Source: Philodulcilactobacillus myokonensis
GTDB lineage: Bacteria; Bacillota; Bacilli; Lactobacillales; Lactobacillaceae
Reading direction: 5' to 3'
DNA length: 64,000 nucleotides
Assembly (NCBI RefSeq): GCF_027923585.1
Contig: NZ_BRPL01000002.1
Span: 682,001-746,000 of the forward strand
Made by a program: the position numbers and the translations under genes. Shown piece after piece: positions 27,304 to 36,611 of the stretch (positions are counted from its first letter, which is position 1; every line of letters begins with the position of its first letter). The notes under the pieces were generated by a model that was not told the DNA's origin, did no database searches, and saw only the letters and a list, made by a program, of their open reading frames with translations.

Positions 27304-28668
27304 ATGGAAGATTCATGGCGTCAAATTATGCCACAAACTAAATTTGGCTTGATATCTAATGATGAGCTTTATACTAATCAAAGAAGGTCGTTAGATTTAT
27401 TATATCAGCCAATTTTGGGTAGTAATGCGTATACGTTGATTAATATTTTATGGGAAATTAATGATCATCATGATATGAAATTAAAATACCACACTCATTT
27501 TGAAATATTGAATCTGTTAGGAATCGGAATGAAAGCATTTTGTGATGCAAGAAAGAAATTAGAGGGTGCTGGATTATTAAAGACGTTATTAAAAAAGAAG
27601 CCTGATGTTTCTGATAATCTTTATATTTATGAATTAATTTCGCCTGTTTCTGTTAATGATTTTTTTAATGATGATTTATTAAGCTTGGCACTACTTGAAA
27701 TTGTAGGAGAAAACTACTATCAAAATTTAATTCATAGATTATTTCATCAATTTCCTAAATATGATGGGTTTAAGGATATTAGCCATAATTTTTTGGAAGC
27801 TTATCAAGTGAGTCATAATAAAATTACTCATCACCCTAAAATTAGTCATCATCATGAAGGAACATTCGTTAATGATCAATCCATTCAAGCGCCCAATTTT
27901 GATTTTAAAATGCTATTGAATATTTTATCTTCATCATATGTTGATACAGCATCAATTAAAAGGGCTCATCAATTAATTGTGGATATTAATCGAATGTATG
28001 GAATCGATGAAATTGATATGGCAAAATTGATTGAAAGATCGACTAATATAACGACCAACCGATTTGATACTAAAAAGCTCAAAATATTAATTGCTAGAAT
28101 TTATCAGTCTAAACAATCGAACGTTGATATTGACCCTGATTCTAAAATTTCTAATCAATCTAGCTCAGGTGATTTTTCTAAGGATGAGCAGGAATTGATT
28201 AATGCTACTAAGGAGTACGCTCCCATGGAATTTTTGCAATCATTAAAAGGTATGAAACATGGGATGATTAGCTCAAATGAACGCTGGACAATTAAGGAAA
28301 TTATGAACCAGAGTTCGTTGAAGACAAGTGTGATTAATATGTTGATTTATCATATTTTAATTGATGAACAGCGAACAAATTTAAAACGAAGTTATTTTGA
28401 TACGATTGCTGATAATTGGAGTCAAAAACAAATCAACACTCCTGAACAAGCAATTCAATATATTAAGCTCCGTGATAATAATGCTAATGAAAAGCATTAT
28501 CAAAAGAACGCTTATCACAGAAATGGGAAACCAAAGATCAAGGAGACTTTGCCTGAATGGGCTAAGGAAGATTATCATCCTAAATATAAAAAAGCTAGTT
28601 TAGCAACTAGAAAACGGGTTAAAGAAAAATTAAAACGTTTGAATCATGATATGAAGGAAGGTAGATAA
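27304..28668 (+). CDS. dnaB: DnaB-type replication initiation/membrane attachment protein (Firmicute DnaB)
   Basis: This is the Firmicute DnaB, not the replicative helicase: a 454-residue helicase-loading protein with two DnaB/DnaD-like domains. The N-terminal NQRRSLDLLYQPILGSNAY segment and the C-terminal DDBH2-like region followed by a basic tail (KLKRLNHDMKEGR) match the family. The ATG at 27304 was preferred to 27298, which sits only two bases after gagga. It is coupled with dnaI, with which it loads DnaC helicase. Confidence 0.88.
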   Translation: MEDSWRQIMPQTKFGLISNDELYTNQRRSLDLLYQPILGSNAYTLINILWEINDHHDMKLKYHTHFEILNLLGIGMKAFCDARKKLEGAGLLKTLLKKKPDVSDNLYIYELISPVSVNDFFNDDLLSLALLEIVGENYYQNLIHRLFHQFPKYDGFKDISHNFLEAYQVSHNKITHHPKISHHHEGTFVNDQSIQAPNFDFKMLLNILSSSYVDTASIKRAHQLIVDINRMYGIDEIDMAKLIERSTNITTNRFDTKKLKILIARIYQSKQSNVDIDPDSKISNQSSSGDFSKDEQELINATKEYAPMEFLQSLKGMKHGMISSNERWTIKEIMNQSSLKTSVINMLIYHILIDEQRTNLKRSYFDTIADNWSQKQINTPEQAIQYIKLRDNNANEKHYQKNAYHRNGKPKIKETLPEWAKEDYHPKYKKASLATRKRVKEKLKRLNHDMKEGR

Positions 28669-28671
28669 CCA

Positions 28672-29622
28672 GTGAAAAGTTTGAAATTAACGATGCAAGA
28701 TATTATGAATAAGCATCATATTAGCGATGACTATCATCATTTAATGCATAATGCCATTCATGATCCTGAAGTCAATTCATTTATTAAGAAAAATCATGTT
28801 TCTAATCAAACAATTATTAATTCTGCTTCCAAATTATATGAGTATTTTGATGAAAAAAAGAAATTAGTAAACGGCAAGCAGACTTTAATTCCTGGTTATG
28901 TGCCTAAATTGGTCATGAATGATAACTTGATTGATATAACTTATGTTCCTACCCGTGATACAGTTGAAAAACAGCATACGGATCAATTACAAAATCGGGT
29001 TCAATCAATTTCAATGCCTAAAATGATTAGGAATGCAAATTTGGACGATTTTGATAGTGATTCAACAACTGAAAGAACAATGGCACTGGGACTAGCTGTT
29101 GATTTTATTTCTAACTATACTAAACGTCCAAAGCATTTTCATCGTGGATTATATTTATATGGAAAATTTGGAATTGGGAAAACATATTTGTTAGCGGCGA
29201 TTGCAAATCGTTTGGCTAGTAAAGGATATCGAACGATGTTAGTTCATTTTCCAAGTTTTGCAGCTGATATGAAAAATTCAATTGCAAATAATGATGTTGG
29301 AGCTAAATTGGATCGTGTTAAAACCGCACCAATTTTAATGTTAGATGATCTAGGGGCAGATTCGATTTCATCTTGGATTCGTGATGACATTTTAGCAGTT
29401 ATTTTAGAATACCGGATGCAAAATGAATTGCCGACTTTTTTCAGTTCGAATGATTCAATGAAAAAATTGGAGACAGACCATTTAAGAATTGATAAAGCAG
29501 GTAACGATGAGCCCTTAAAGGCAAAGCGAATCATGCAGAGGATTCATTTTCTATCTAGAGAATTTTTACTTACTGGTAAAAATCGACGTTTAGGAAATAA
29601 AGATCATTTATCTAAAAAGTAA
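28672..29622 (+). CDS. dnaI: Primosomal protein DnaI (helicase loader)
   Basis: The 316-residue AAA+ helicase loader has an N-terminal DnaI-specific domain (about 1-105) and an ATPase domain with Walker A GKFGIGKTYLLAA (about 160-172) and Walker B ILMLDDLGAD (about 221). The start is GTG, 3 nt after the dnaB stop, with aaggaagg upstream. It is the last gene before the thrS leader. Confidence 0.95.
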   Translation: MKSLKLTMQDIMNKHHISDDYHHLMHNAIHDPEVNSFIKKNHVSNQTIINSASKLYEYFDEKKKLVNGKQTLIPGYVPKLVMNDNLIDITYVPTRDTVEKQHTDQLQNRVQSISMPKMIRNANLDDFDSDSTTERTMALGLAVDFISNYTKRPKHFHRGLYLYGKFGIGKTYLLAAIANRLASKGYRTMLVHFPSFAADMKNSIANNDVGAKLDRVKTAPILMLDDLGADSISSWIRDDILAVILEYRMQNELPTFFSSNDSMKKLETDHLRIDKAGNDEPLKAKRIMQRIHFLSREFLLTGKNRRLGNKDHLSKK

Positions 29623-29650
29623 TTTTATGATAATATTTTAATTTTTTAAC

Positions 29651-29679
29651 TTGACAATTAAACTGAATTAAGTTTTAAT
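29651..29679 (+). promoter_or_regulatory. Promoter of thrS
   Basis: TTGACA, 17 bp and TTTAAT lie about 22 bp before stem I of the T-box leader. Confidence 0.82.
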
Positions 29680-29700
29680 GTAGACATAGTTTAAATGATA

Positions 29701-29936
29701 TTGAAAGACATGGTTTATAATTTTTAATATTCAGGGAGAAAAAACATTTACTGGAAGTTTTTTATATTAAATTATGAATTACCACTTTCTTTATGTTCGG
29801 AGGAAAATTCCGGAACGGATGGTTACCGTTATCAACCAAATTGAGTATTCATTAGGCTTTTTGTCTATGGATTGAATTTGGGTGGAACCACGGTAATTGA
29901 CGTCCCTGACACATTATGTGTTGGGGACGTTTTTTA
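29701..29936 (+). promoter_or_regulatory. T-box riboswitch controlling thrS (specifier ACC)
   Basis: Stem I is closed by GAAAG (29703-29707) and CTTTC (29785-29789). One purine before the closing strand is ACC (29781-29783), a Thr codon in the specifier position. The T-box GGGTGGAACCACGG ends at 29893; its TGGA bulge predicts discriminator T, usual for Gram-positive tRNA-Thr. The terminator ACGTCCC/GGGACGT plus six Ts follows. The leader fills the gap between dnaI and thrS. Confidence 0.93.
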
Positions 29937-29976
29937 TTTACAATGGTTTTCACCAAATATAAAGGAGATATTTATT

Positions 29977-31929
29977 ATGACTCAACTTTCATTTGAATTT
30001 CCAGATGGTAAAGTTAAACAGTTTGATGCTGGTGTAGATATTAAATCGATTGCAAAATCAATTGCAATTAGTTTAGCTAAAAAAGCCGTTGCCGGTAAGG
30101 TTGACGGCCAAATGGTTGGTGTTAATACTCCTCTTAATAAGGGTGGTAAAGTTGAAGTAATTACTTCAGATTCTAAGGATGGTTTAAGTGTTCTTAGAAA
30201 TACTGCTGCTCAATTATTAAAGGCTGCCTTACATGATACTTATCATGATGATATTAAATTTGGTACTAATGGTGCCTATGACGATGGCTTTTATGTTGAT
30301 ACTGATAAAAAAGAAAATCAAGTTAGTGCCGATGAATTACAACCATTATCCGATAAAATGAATAAAATGATTAAACATAACGTTCCCTTGAAACGGGTTA
30401 TTTTATCTAAAGCAGATGCATTGAACCAAGTTGATGGTGATCCTTATCAAGCAAAATTAGTTAATAAATTTGCTTCTAATGATCAAGTTGCATTTTATCA
30501 AATCAATGATTATATGAGTTTAGCAAACGGTGTTGTTTTACCTTCTGCTGGATCAGTTAAGTACTTTAAATTATTGTCAGTTGCTGGTGCTTACTGGGAA
30601 GGTAAATCATCTAACCCAATGCTACAAAGAATTTATGCAACTGCCTTTGTTAAAAAGGTTGATTTAGATGCTGATGTTAAAAAGCGTCAAGAAGCTAGAG
30701 AACGTGACCACCGAGTTATTGGTAATAAGCTAGACTTATTCTTCGTTGATCCAAAAGTCGGGCAAGGTCTTCCTTACTGGATGCCAAATGGTGCTACTAT
30801 TCGTCGTGTGATTGAACGATACATTGTTGATAAGGAAGTTGCTGCTGGTTATGAACATGTATATACACCGGTATTAATGAATTTGAATGCTTATAAGACT
30901 TCTGGCCACTGGGCTCACTACCGAGATGATATGTTCCCACCAATGAAAATGAAAGATGGTGAAGAACTTGAATTACGTCCAATGAATTGCCCAAGTCATA
31001 TTCAAATCTATAACAGACATATTCGTTCATACCGTGAATTACCATTAAGAATTGCTGAATTAGGGATGATGCACAGATATGAAAAGGCCGGTGCACTTTC
31101 AGGTCTCCAACGTGTTCGTGAAATGACTTTAAATGATGGTCATACTTTTGTTGCCCCTGATCAAATTCAAGATGAATTTAAGCGCATTTTAAACTTAATG
31201 GTAGATGTTTACCATGATTTTGATATTAGTAATTATCACTTTAGATTGAGTTACCGTGATCCAAAGAACACCACTAAGTACTTCCAAAATGATGCTTTGT
31301 GGAATAAATCACAGAAAATGCTTAAGGGTGCCATGGACGACTTAGGTTTAGATTATGTTGAAGCTGAAGGTGAAGCAGCATTCTATGGTCCAAAATTAGA
31401 TGTCCAGACTTACACTGCTTTAGGTAACGAAGAAACATTATCTACCATTCAATTAGACTTTATGTTGCCAAAACGTTTTGATTTACATTATGTTGGTAAG
31501 GATGGTAAAGATCATCAACCAGTTATGATTCACCGTGGAATTGTTTCAACGATGGAACGTTTTGTTGCTTACTTAATTGAAATGTACAAGGGTGCTTTTC
31601 CAACTTGGTTAGCTCCAAAACAAGTAAAAATTATTCCAGTTAGTTTAGATAAACATGGTGATTATGCTAAGAAAATTAACGCCAAATTAAGAAAATTACA
31701 CATTCGTTCTGAAGTAGAAAACAGAAGTGAAAAGATGGGTTACTTAATTCGTGATGCTCAAACCCATAAGATTCCATACACATTAGTTGTTGGTGATGAT
31801 GAAATGAGTAATAATCAAGTTTCAGTCAGACAGTATGGACATAAGGATAGTAAGGATGAATCAATCGATGAATTTGTAAAGCAAATTCAAAAAGATATTC
31901 AAAGTTACTCAAGACATTACGGTGAATAA
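29977..31929 (+). CDS. thrS: Threonyl-tRNA synthetase with a degenerate editing site
   Basis: The class II synthetase (650 aa) has the TGS domain (1-62), the editing domain (about 63-225), the catalytic core and the anticodon domain (about 545-650). Zinc ligands are retained in MNCPSH, NDGH and MIHR, and motif 2 [16 protein letters not shown] is normal. The editing site is not: the usual HxxxH reads N75-TAA-Q79 and the CRGPH motif reads A183-NGV-V187, so all four key residues are lost while the fold's flanks ([11 protein letters not shown]) persist. Mischarged Ser-tRNA-Thr would probably not be cleared in cis. The ATG with aaaggagat is the start; earlier in-frame TTG codons lie inside the T-box. 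Confidence 0.96.
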   Translation: MTQLSFEFPDGKVKQFDAGVDIKSIAKSIAISLAKKAVAGKVDGQMVGVNTPLNKGGKVEVITSDSKDGLSVLRNTAAQLLKAALHDTYHDDIKFGTNGAYDDGFYVDTDKKENQVSADELQPLSDKMNKMIKHNVPLKRVILSKADALNQVDGDPYQAKLVNKFASNDQVAFYQINDYMSLANGVVLPSAGSVKYFKLLSVAGAYWEGKSSNPMLQRIYATAFVKKVDLDADVKKRQEARERDHRVIGNKLDLFFVDPKVGQGLPYWMPNGATIRRVIERYIVDKEVAAGYEHVYTPVLMNLNAYKTSGHWAHYRDDMFPPMKMKDGEELELRPMNCPSHIQIYNRHIRSYRELPLRIAELGMMHRYEKAGALSGLQRVREMTLNDGHTFVAPDQIQDEFKRILNLMVDVYHDFDISNYHFRLSYRDPKNTTKYFQNDALWNKSQKMLKGAMDDLGLDYVEAEGEAAFYGPKLDVQTYTALGNEETLSTIQLDFMLPKRFDLHYVGKDGKDHQPVMIHRGIVSTMERFVAYLIEMYKGAFPTWLAPKQVKIIPVSLDKHGDYAKKINAKLRKLHIRSEVENRSEKMGYLIRDAQTHKIPYTLVVGDDEMSNNQVSVRQYGHKDSKDESIDEFVKQIQKDIQSYSRHYGE

Positions 31930-31936
31930 ATGTCAT

Positions 31937-31965
31937 TTGACTTTTTAATTTAAATCAAGTAAAAT
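31937..31965 (+). promoter_or_regulatory. Promoter of infC-rpmI-rplT
   Basis: TTGACT, 17 bp and TAAAAT, directly before the structured leader. Confidence 0.85.
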
Positions 31966-31972
31966 ACTAATT

Positions 31973-32094
31973 GTAATAAAAGCAGAGGCTTCCCGCTTCT
32001 CGCCTAAGTGATTTTAATTGCTGGGCTTGATAAGAGATTAATTGTGACAATTTATCACAAATGATGGCGGGTGCATTCTGCATCCGCCATTTTT
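31973..32094 (+). promoter_or_regulatory. L20-type leader of the infC-rpmI-rplT operon with attenuator
   Basis: The leader carries AGAGGCTTCCCGCTTCTCG, typical of the Bacilli L20 leader in which ribosomal protein L20 binds its own mRNA and promotes premature termination. It ends in a strong terminator, ATGGCGGGTGCA/TGCATCCGCCAT with a T-run (32064-32094). A GTGA/TCAC hairpin precedes it. Confidence 0.85.
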
Positions 32095-32125
32095 CTGCTT
32101 CAAAAGATTTTGGAGGTGAATCGCT

Positions 32126-32653
32126 ATAGCAAGAAATGTATTGATTAACGAAAGAATACGGGCAAATAAGGTTCGATTGATTGATGATCAAGGAAATCAA
32201 TTAGGAATTAAGAGCCGAAATGAAGCTTTGAAGACTGCACAAGATCGTGATTTAGATTTAATGTTAGTTTCACCAAATGCTAAACCACCAGTTGCTAGAA
32301 TCTTGAATTATGGTAAATACCATTTTCAACAACAAAAGCGAGCTCGTAAATCTCGTCAGCGTCAAAAAGTTGTTAGTTCAAAGGAAGTTCGTTTGAGCCC
32401 AACTATTGATACAAATGATTTTAATACTAAATTGAATCGTGTTAAACGCTTTATTAAAAAAGGTGCTAAAGTACGAGTTTCAATTCGTTTTAAGGGCCGT
32501 GCAATTACTCATAAGGGAATTGGTCGTGATGTTTTAGAAAAAATGGCCAATGAAGTATCAGATGTTGCCAATGTTATTAATCACCCTAAAATGGATGGAA
32601 GAAGTATGTTTTTAGTTTTATCACCGATTGATAAAAACAATAAAAACAAATAA
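32126..32653 (+). CDS. infC: Translation initiation factor IF-3 (probable AUA start)
   Basis: IF3 (175 residues with this start) checks start codons on the 30S subunit. The N-domain NERIRANKVRLIDDQGNQLG and the C-domain are complete. The frame is closed by TGA at 32117. The only canonical start after it is TTG at 32141, 24 nt from ggagg (32112-32116), too far. ATA at 32126 is 9 nt from it and begins IARNVLINE, matching the N-terminus of relatives that start at AUU. A non-canonical start allows IF3 to repress itself. The choice of AUA is strong inference. Confidence 0.93.
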   Translation: MARNVLINERIRANKVRLIDDQGNQLGIKSRNEALKTAQDRDLDLMLVSPNAKPPVARILNYGKYHFQQQKRARKSRQRQKVVSSKEVRLSPTIDTNDFNTKLNRVKRFIKKGAKVRVSIRFKGRAITHKGIGRDVLEKMANEVSDVANVINHPKMDGRSMFLVLSPIDKNNKNK

Positions 32654-32674
32654 TAGTTAAGGAGAATTATTATT

Positions 32675-32866
32675 ATGCCTAAGACAAAAACAAATAGAGC
32701 CATTGCAAAACGTTTTAAGAAAACCGCTAAGGGTGGCTTAAAGAGTGGTCACGCACGTACTAGTCACCGTTTCCACGGAAAAACTAAGAAGCAACGTAGA
32801 CATTTACGTGGTACTAGAATGGTTTATAAGACTAGTGCTAAGAAATATAATCATTTATTACACTAA
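32675..32866 (+). CDS. rpmI: 50S ribosomal protein L35
   Basis: The 63-residue basic protein begins [17 protein letters not shown] and has the [16 protein letters not shown] core of L35. It lies 21 bp after infC with an aaggag RBS, in the invariant infC-rpmI-rplT order. Confidence 0.97.
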   Translation: MPKTKTNRAIAKRFKKTAKGGLKSGHARTSHRFHGKTKKQRRHLRGTRMVYKTSAKKYNHLLH

Positions 32867-32899
32867 TTTATCGTTATTTAATTTTAGGAGGAATTCAAT

Positions 32900-33256
32900 A
32901 TGCCAAGAGTTAAAGGCGGATCAGTAACACGTAGACGTCGTAAGCGTGTTCTAAAGGCTGCTAAAGGTTACCGTTTATCTAAACATTCATTATTTAAGAC
33001 TGCTAAAGATCAAGTTATGAAGTCACGAGAATATGCATTCCGTGATCGTCATGCTAATAAAATTCATTTCAGAAAGCTCTGGATTACACGAATTAACGCA
33101 GCAGCTCGTATGAATGGTTTAAGTTATAGTAAATTAATGCACGGCTTAAAAGTTGCTAACATTGAAATGAACCGTAAGATGTTAGCTGACTTAGCTGTTA
33201 ATGATAGCAAGGCATTTACAGAATTAGCTGATAAAGCTAAAAAAGCCTTAGCATAA
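32900..33256 (+). CDS. rplT: 50S ribosomal protein L20
   Basis: The 118-residue protein begins [19 protein letters not shown] and contains the [19 protein letters not shown] segment. L20 is an early assembly protein and the likely autogenous repressor acting on the leader upstream of infC. It ends the operon before two tandem hairpins. Confidence 0.97.
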   Translation: MPRVKGGSVTRRRRKRVLKAAKGYRLSKHSLFKTAKDQVMKSREYAFRDRHANKIHFRKLWITRINAAARMNGLSYSKLMHGLKVANIEMNRKMLADLAVNDSKAFTELADKAKKALA

Positions 33257-33264
33257 AAATTAAT

Positions 33265-33302
33265 AAAACTTTCACCTATGTTTTTATGGTGAGAGTTTTT
33301 TA
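33265..33302 (+). terminator. Terminator of the infC operon
   Basis: AAAACTTTCACC pairs with GGTGAGAGTTTT, followed by a T-run. Confidence 0.85.
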
Positions 33303-33316
33303 TTATAATAAAGAGT

Positions 33317-33343
33317 AAAAAAATGGATTTTTCCATTTTTTAT
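33317..33343. terminator. Second hairpin after rplT
   Basis: AAAAAATGGA and TCCATTTTTT form a symmetrical hairpin that could act as a back-up terminator. Confidence 0.6.
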
Positions 33344-33383
33344 ACATATAATATTTTTATTTAATAATTTGATGGAGGAAGTA

Positions 33384-33920
33384 ATGTTAGCAAAGTTTAA
33401 ACCAACGTGGATGATTAATAGTATCTATAATATTTCTCCTAACCGATTAAAACAATTGGGGGTAAAAGCTGTTTTGTCTGATTTAGACAATACCATTGTT
33501 CCATGGAACAATAAAAATGCCACCCCTCAATTAATTAATTGGCTTAATCAATTAAAACATGAACATATTATTTTTATTATTATTTCTAATAATAAAGGAA
33601 AACGAATTGCAAGAGTGGTTCAAGATTTAAAATTGCCATTTATTGGCCGAGCATTGAAACCACTTCCGTTTGGCATTTTACGGGCGTTAAAATCTTTTCA
33701 TTTAGATAAAGATAACGTTATTATGGTTGGCGACCAGTTATTGACTGATATTCCCGCAGCCAATTTTTGTCACGTAAGAAGTGTGCTTGTAAAACCATTG
33801 GTGGCAACTGATCCTTGGAACACTAGAATCAATCGTTTCTTTGAAAAAAAACTTAAGAAAAGACTATTAAAGATTTATCCCGAATTACATTGGCAGGAGG
33901 ATATAAATGGACACAAATAA
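33384..33920 (+). CDS. yqeG: YqeG family HAD-IIIA phosphatase
   Basis: The 178-residue HAD protein has motif I SDLDNTIVPW (catalytic Asp pair), motif II ISNN, a Lys in KPLPFG and the acidic motif GDQLLTDIPAAN. The start is ATG 33384, 5 nt after ggagg; earlier in-frame starts would include that RBS. It leads a run of ribosome-related genes (yqeH, yhbY, rsfS) and its end overlaps yqeH by 14 bp. The substrate is unknown. Confidence 0.9.
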   Translation: MLAKFKPTWMINSIYNISPNRLKQLGVKAVLSDLDNTIVPWNNKNATPQLINWLNQLKHEHIIFIIISNNKGKRIARVVQDLKLPFIGRALKPLPFGILRALKSFHLDKDNVIMVGDQLLTDIPAANFCHVRSVLVKPLVATDPWNTRINRFFEKKLKKRLLKIYPELHWQEDINGHK

Positions 33921-35025
33921 TGAATTACGTTGTATTGGTTGTGGAGCTGTGATTCAGACTGATAACCCTAAAGAAGCTGGTTATACGCCTAAATCAGCAT
34001 ATGAAAAGGGTGTTAAAACGAATCAATTATATTGTCAACGTTGCTTTAGACTAAGACATTACAGTCAAATTGAACCAGTTAACATTTCTGATGATCAATT
34101 TTTAAAACTATTGAATCAGATTCAAGATACGAATGCTTTAATTGTCTATGTCGTTGATATTTTTAATTTTAATGGAAGCATCATTCCTGGAATTCAGCGA
34201 TTTGTAGGTAAGAATCCGTTTCTATTGGTTGGTAATAAAGCAGATTTGATCCCACGATCCATCAATCGTAGTAAAATTAAAGATTGGTTAAGACAAAGAA
34301 GTAATGAAATTGGAATTAAACCACTTGGGATTCAATTAATTTCTGCTAAAACAAATCAATATGTTGACCAATTATTTAAAACAATTGATCAATTGAGAGG
34401 TCATCGTGATGTCTATATTGTCGGGGTTACTAATGTTGGTAAATCAACTTTGATGAACCAACTAATTAGGCAAAATACTGGCATTAGAGAATTGATTACA
34501 ACATCACGCTTTCCTGGGACGACATTGGATCAAATTAAAATTGATTTAAATGATGGACATCAATTAGTGGATACTCCTGGGATTGTTCATCATTCTGAAA
34601 TGGCACATTATTTAAATGGAAAAGATTTAAAAATAGCAACCCCACAAAAGCCAATTAAACCGCGTGAATACCAATTGAATAGTGGTCAAACATTATTTTT
34701 AGGTGGCTTAGCAAGATTTGATTATGTAAATGGCCATTTTAAGAAGGGATTTACCATTTATGTTAATAATGATTTATTGATTCATCGAACTAAATTGGCT
34801 AATGCAGATGATGTTTATAAACGACAGTTTGGTAAATTGTTAACGCCACCAAGTGAAGAGTATCAGGATTCATTTCCCAAGTTGGTTCGTTATGAATTTA
34901 AAACATCATATAAATCTGACTTGGTTTTTGAAGGTTTAGGTTGGATTACTGTTCCAAGCAATGTTGTTATTGCCGGATGGGCACCTAAAGGAATGGATGT
35001 ATTAATCCGTCGATCAATGATTTAA
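33907..35025 (+). CDS. yqeH: YqeH, circularly permuted ribosome-assembly GTPase
   Basis: The 372-residue GTPase has an N-terminal zinc finger (CIGCG, then YCQRCFRLRHY) and a permuted G domain in which NKAD (G4) precedes the P-loop GVTNVGKSTL (about 179-188) and DTPG (G3). In Bacillus YqeH is needed for 30S subunit biogenesis. It overlaps yqeG and is 10 bp before yhbY. Confidence 0.95.
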   Translation: MDTNNELRCIGCGAVIQTDNPKEAGYTPKSAYEKGVKTNQLYCQRCFRLRHYSQIEPVNISDDQFLKLLNQIQDTNALIVYVVDIFNFNGSIIPGIQRFVGKNPFLLVGNKADLIPRSINRSKIKDWLRQRSNEIGIKPLGIQLISAKTNQYVDQLFKTIDQLRGHRDVYIVGVTNVGKSTLMNQLIRQNTGIRELITTSRFPGTTLDQIKIDLNDGHQLVDTPGIVHHSEMAHYLNGKDLKIATPQKPIKPREYQLNSGQTLFLGGLARFDYVNGHFKKGFTIYVNNDLLIHRTKLANADDVYKRQFGKLLTPPSEEYQDSFPKLVRYEFKTSYKSDLVFEGLGWITVPSNVVIAGWAPKGMDVLIRRSMI

Positions 35026-35035
35026 GGAGTTTAAA

Positions 35036-35347
35036 ATGAATTTAAGAGGTAAACAAAAAAGATATTTAAGAGCACAAGCTAATCGAATGAAGCCAATTTT
35101 TTCAATTGGTAAGAATGGATTAAATCAGCAATGGTTAGATGAAGTTAACGGCGCTTTAGAAAAACGTGAATTAATTAAAGTTAATATTCAACAAAGTGCT
35201 GGAATTGATGTACCAACCGCCAGGGATTTTATTATTAACCACAGTTCAATTAATGTTGTTCAAACCATTGGAAAGACGTTATTACTATTTAAAAGGGCAC
35301 AAAAACCGACCCATCGACATTTTTCAAACGAAGTTGAAGATATTTAG
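35036..35347 (+). CDS. yhbY: YhbY, CRM-domain RNA-binding protein
   Basis: The 103-residue protein is a single CRM domain, with LRGKQKRYLRAQANRMKPIFSIGKNGLN and the KVNIQQSAG segment. YhbY associates with pre-ribosomal particles. It lies in the yqeH-yhbY-nadD order. Confidence 0.93.
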   Translation: MNLRGKQKRYLRAQANRMKPIFSIGKNGLNQQWLDEVNGALEKRELIKVNIQQSAGIDVPTARDFIINHSSINVVQTIGKTLLLFKRAQKPTHRHFSNEVEDI

Positions 35348-35359
35348 AGGTGAATTGAA

Positions 35360-35989
35360 TTGGACAATCGTTTTGGCAAAGCAGATGTTCAGACAGTTAC
35401 CCAATTAAATCATGGTATTAAAAGAAAGAAGATTGGTATTTTAGGTGGGACATTTAATCCAATTCATAATGGTCACTTATTAATTGCTGATCAAGTTCAA
35501 AATCAATTAGGATTAGATCAAGTTTTATTTATGCCAGATAATATTCCGCCACATATTGACCCTAAATTGGCGATTGACGCTAAAGATCGGATTAACATGA
35601 TTAATTTAGCAATTAATAATAATCCTAAATTTTCAATTGAAAAAGCTGAAATTAAACGTGGTGGGAAAAGTTATTCGTATGATACGATGCTACAATTAAC
35701 TAGGATGCACCCATATAATGAATATTACTTTATTATTGGTGGTGACATGGTAGAATATTTACCAAAGTGGTATAAAATTAATCAGTTAATTAACTTAGTC
35801 CATTTTGTTGGTGTCAGAAGATCTGGATATCCTACCTCTTCTAAATATCCGGTGATATGGGTGGATGTTCCTTATTTTAATGTTTCATCGACTCTGGTCC
35901 GACGTAAAATTAAACAAAGAGCCTCCATTCGCTATTTAGTCCCAGATCAAGTCATTAAATATATAAAGGAGTATCATCTTTATGAGTAA
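35360..35989 (+). CDS. nadD: Nicotinate-nucleotide adenylyltransferase
   Basis: NadD makes nicotinate adenine dinucleotide in NAD synthesis. The 209-residue protein has GILGGTFNPIHNGHL (about 29-43) and the C-terminal SSTLVRRKIKQ motif. The N-terminus is about 25 residues longer than the core domain. The TTG start is supported by agaggtg 7 nt upstream. Its end overlaps yqeK by 8 bp. Confidence 0.94.
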   Translation: MDNRFGKADVQTVTQLNHGIKRKKIGILGGTFNPIHNGHLLIADQVQNQLGLDQVLFMPDNIPPHIDPKLAIDAKDRINMINLAINNNPKFSIEKAEIKRGGKSYSYDTMLQLTRMHPYNEYYFIIGGDMVEYLPKWYKINQLINLVHFVGVRRSGYPTSSKYPVIWVDVPYFNVSSTLVRRKIKQRASIRYLVPDQVIKYIKEYHLYE

Positions 35990-36593
35990 TGTTGAACTAA
36001 CTTATCATGAGAATATCGTACCATATGATCGAAACGAACTATTGAATCGTCTAAACCATGCACTTAGAAAACCCAGATATGAACACGTTGTAAGAGTTGA
36101 ACAGATGGCAATTAAATTGGCTAAATTAAACGATGTTGATGTTGAAAAAGCTAGTATTGGCGGATTAGTCCATGATTATGCTAAGCAAAGGCCAGCTCAA
36201 GATTTTATTGATGCAATTAAGAAGTATCATCTTGATAAAACTTTATTGGATTATGGTAATGCAATTTGGCATGGTTATGTTGGTTGGATTTTTGTTAAAA
36301 AAGAACTTGGAATCCAAGATATTGATGTTTTGAACGCCGTTAAACATCATACAATTGGTGCTAAACATATGACTAAACTAGAACAAATTGTTTACATGGC
36401 TGATTATATTGAAATGGGCAGACAATTTCCTAATGTTGATAAAGCCAGAAAAGTAACATTTGATAATCTACAAAATGGAGTTGCTTACCAAACTAAGCAT
36501 ACTTTGGATTATTTAATTCAAAACAATAAACAGGTATTTCCAAAAATGATTGATACTTATAATGCCTGGGTACCTAAATCTAATATTAAATAA
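35982..36593 (+). CDS. yqeK: YqeK-type HD-domain Ap4A hydrolase
   Basis: The 203-residue HD-domain protein shows RYEHVVRVEQMA (metal His), GGLVHDYAKQ (HD pair), WHGYVGW and HHTIGA in the expected order. The family symmetrically hydrolyses Ap4A to two ADP using iron. The overlap with nadD suggests coupling. Confidence 0.92.
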   Translation: MSNVELTYHENIVPYDRNELLNRLNHALRKPRYEHVVRVEQMAIKLAKLNDVDVEKASIGGLVHDYAKQRPAQDFIDAIKKYHLDKTLLDYGNAIWHGYVGWIFVKKELGIQDIDVLNAVKHHTIGAKHMTKLEQIVYMADYIEMGRQFPNVDKARKVTFDNLQNGVAYQTKHTLDYLIQNNKQVFPKMIDTYNAWVPKSNIK

Positions 36594-36611
36594 GAGGTGT
36601 ATTTTTAATTT

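Noticed and set aside
29872-29976. A 35-codon N-terminal extension of thrS starting at TTG 29872
   Set aside because: It lies inside the T-box antiterminator and terminator; the ATG at 29977 has an aaaggagat RBS and gives the normal ThrRS N-terminus.
32141-32143. TTG as the infC start
   Set aside because: It is 24 nt from the SD sequence and would remove the conserved IARN N-terminus; AUA at 32126 fits better.
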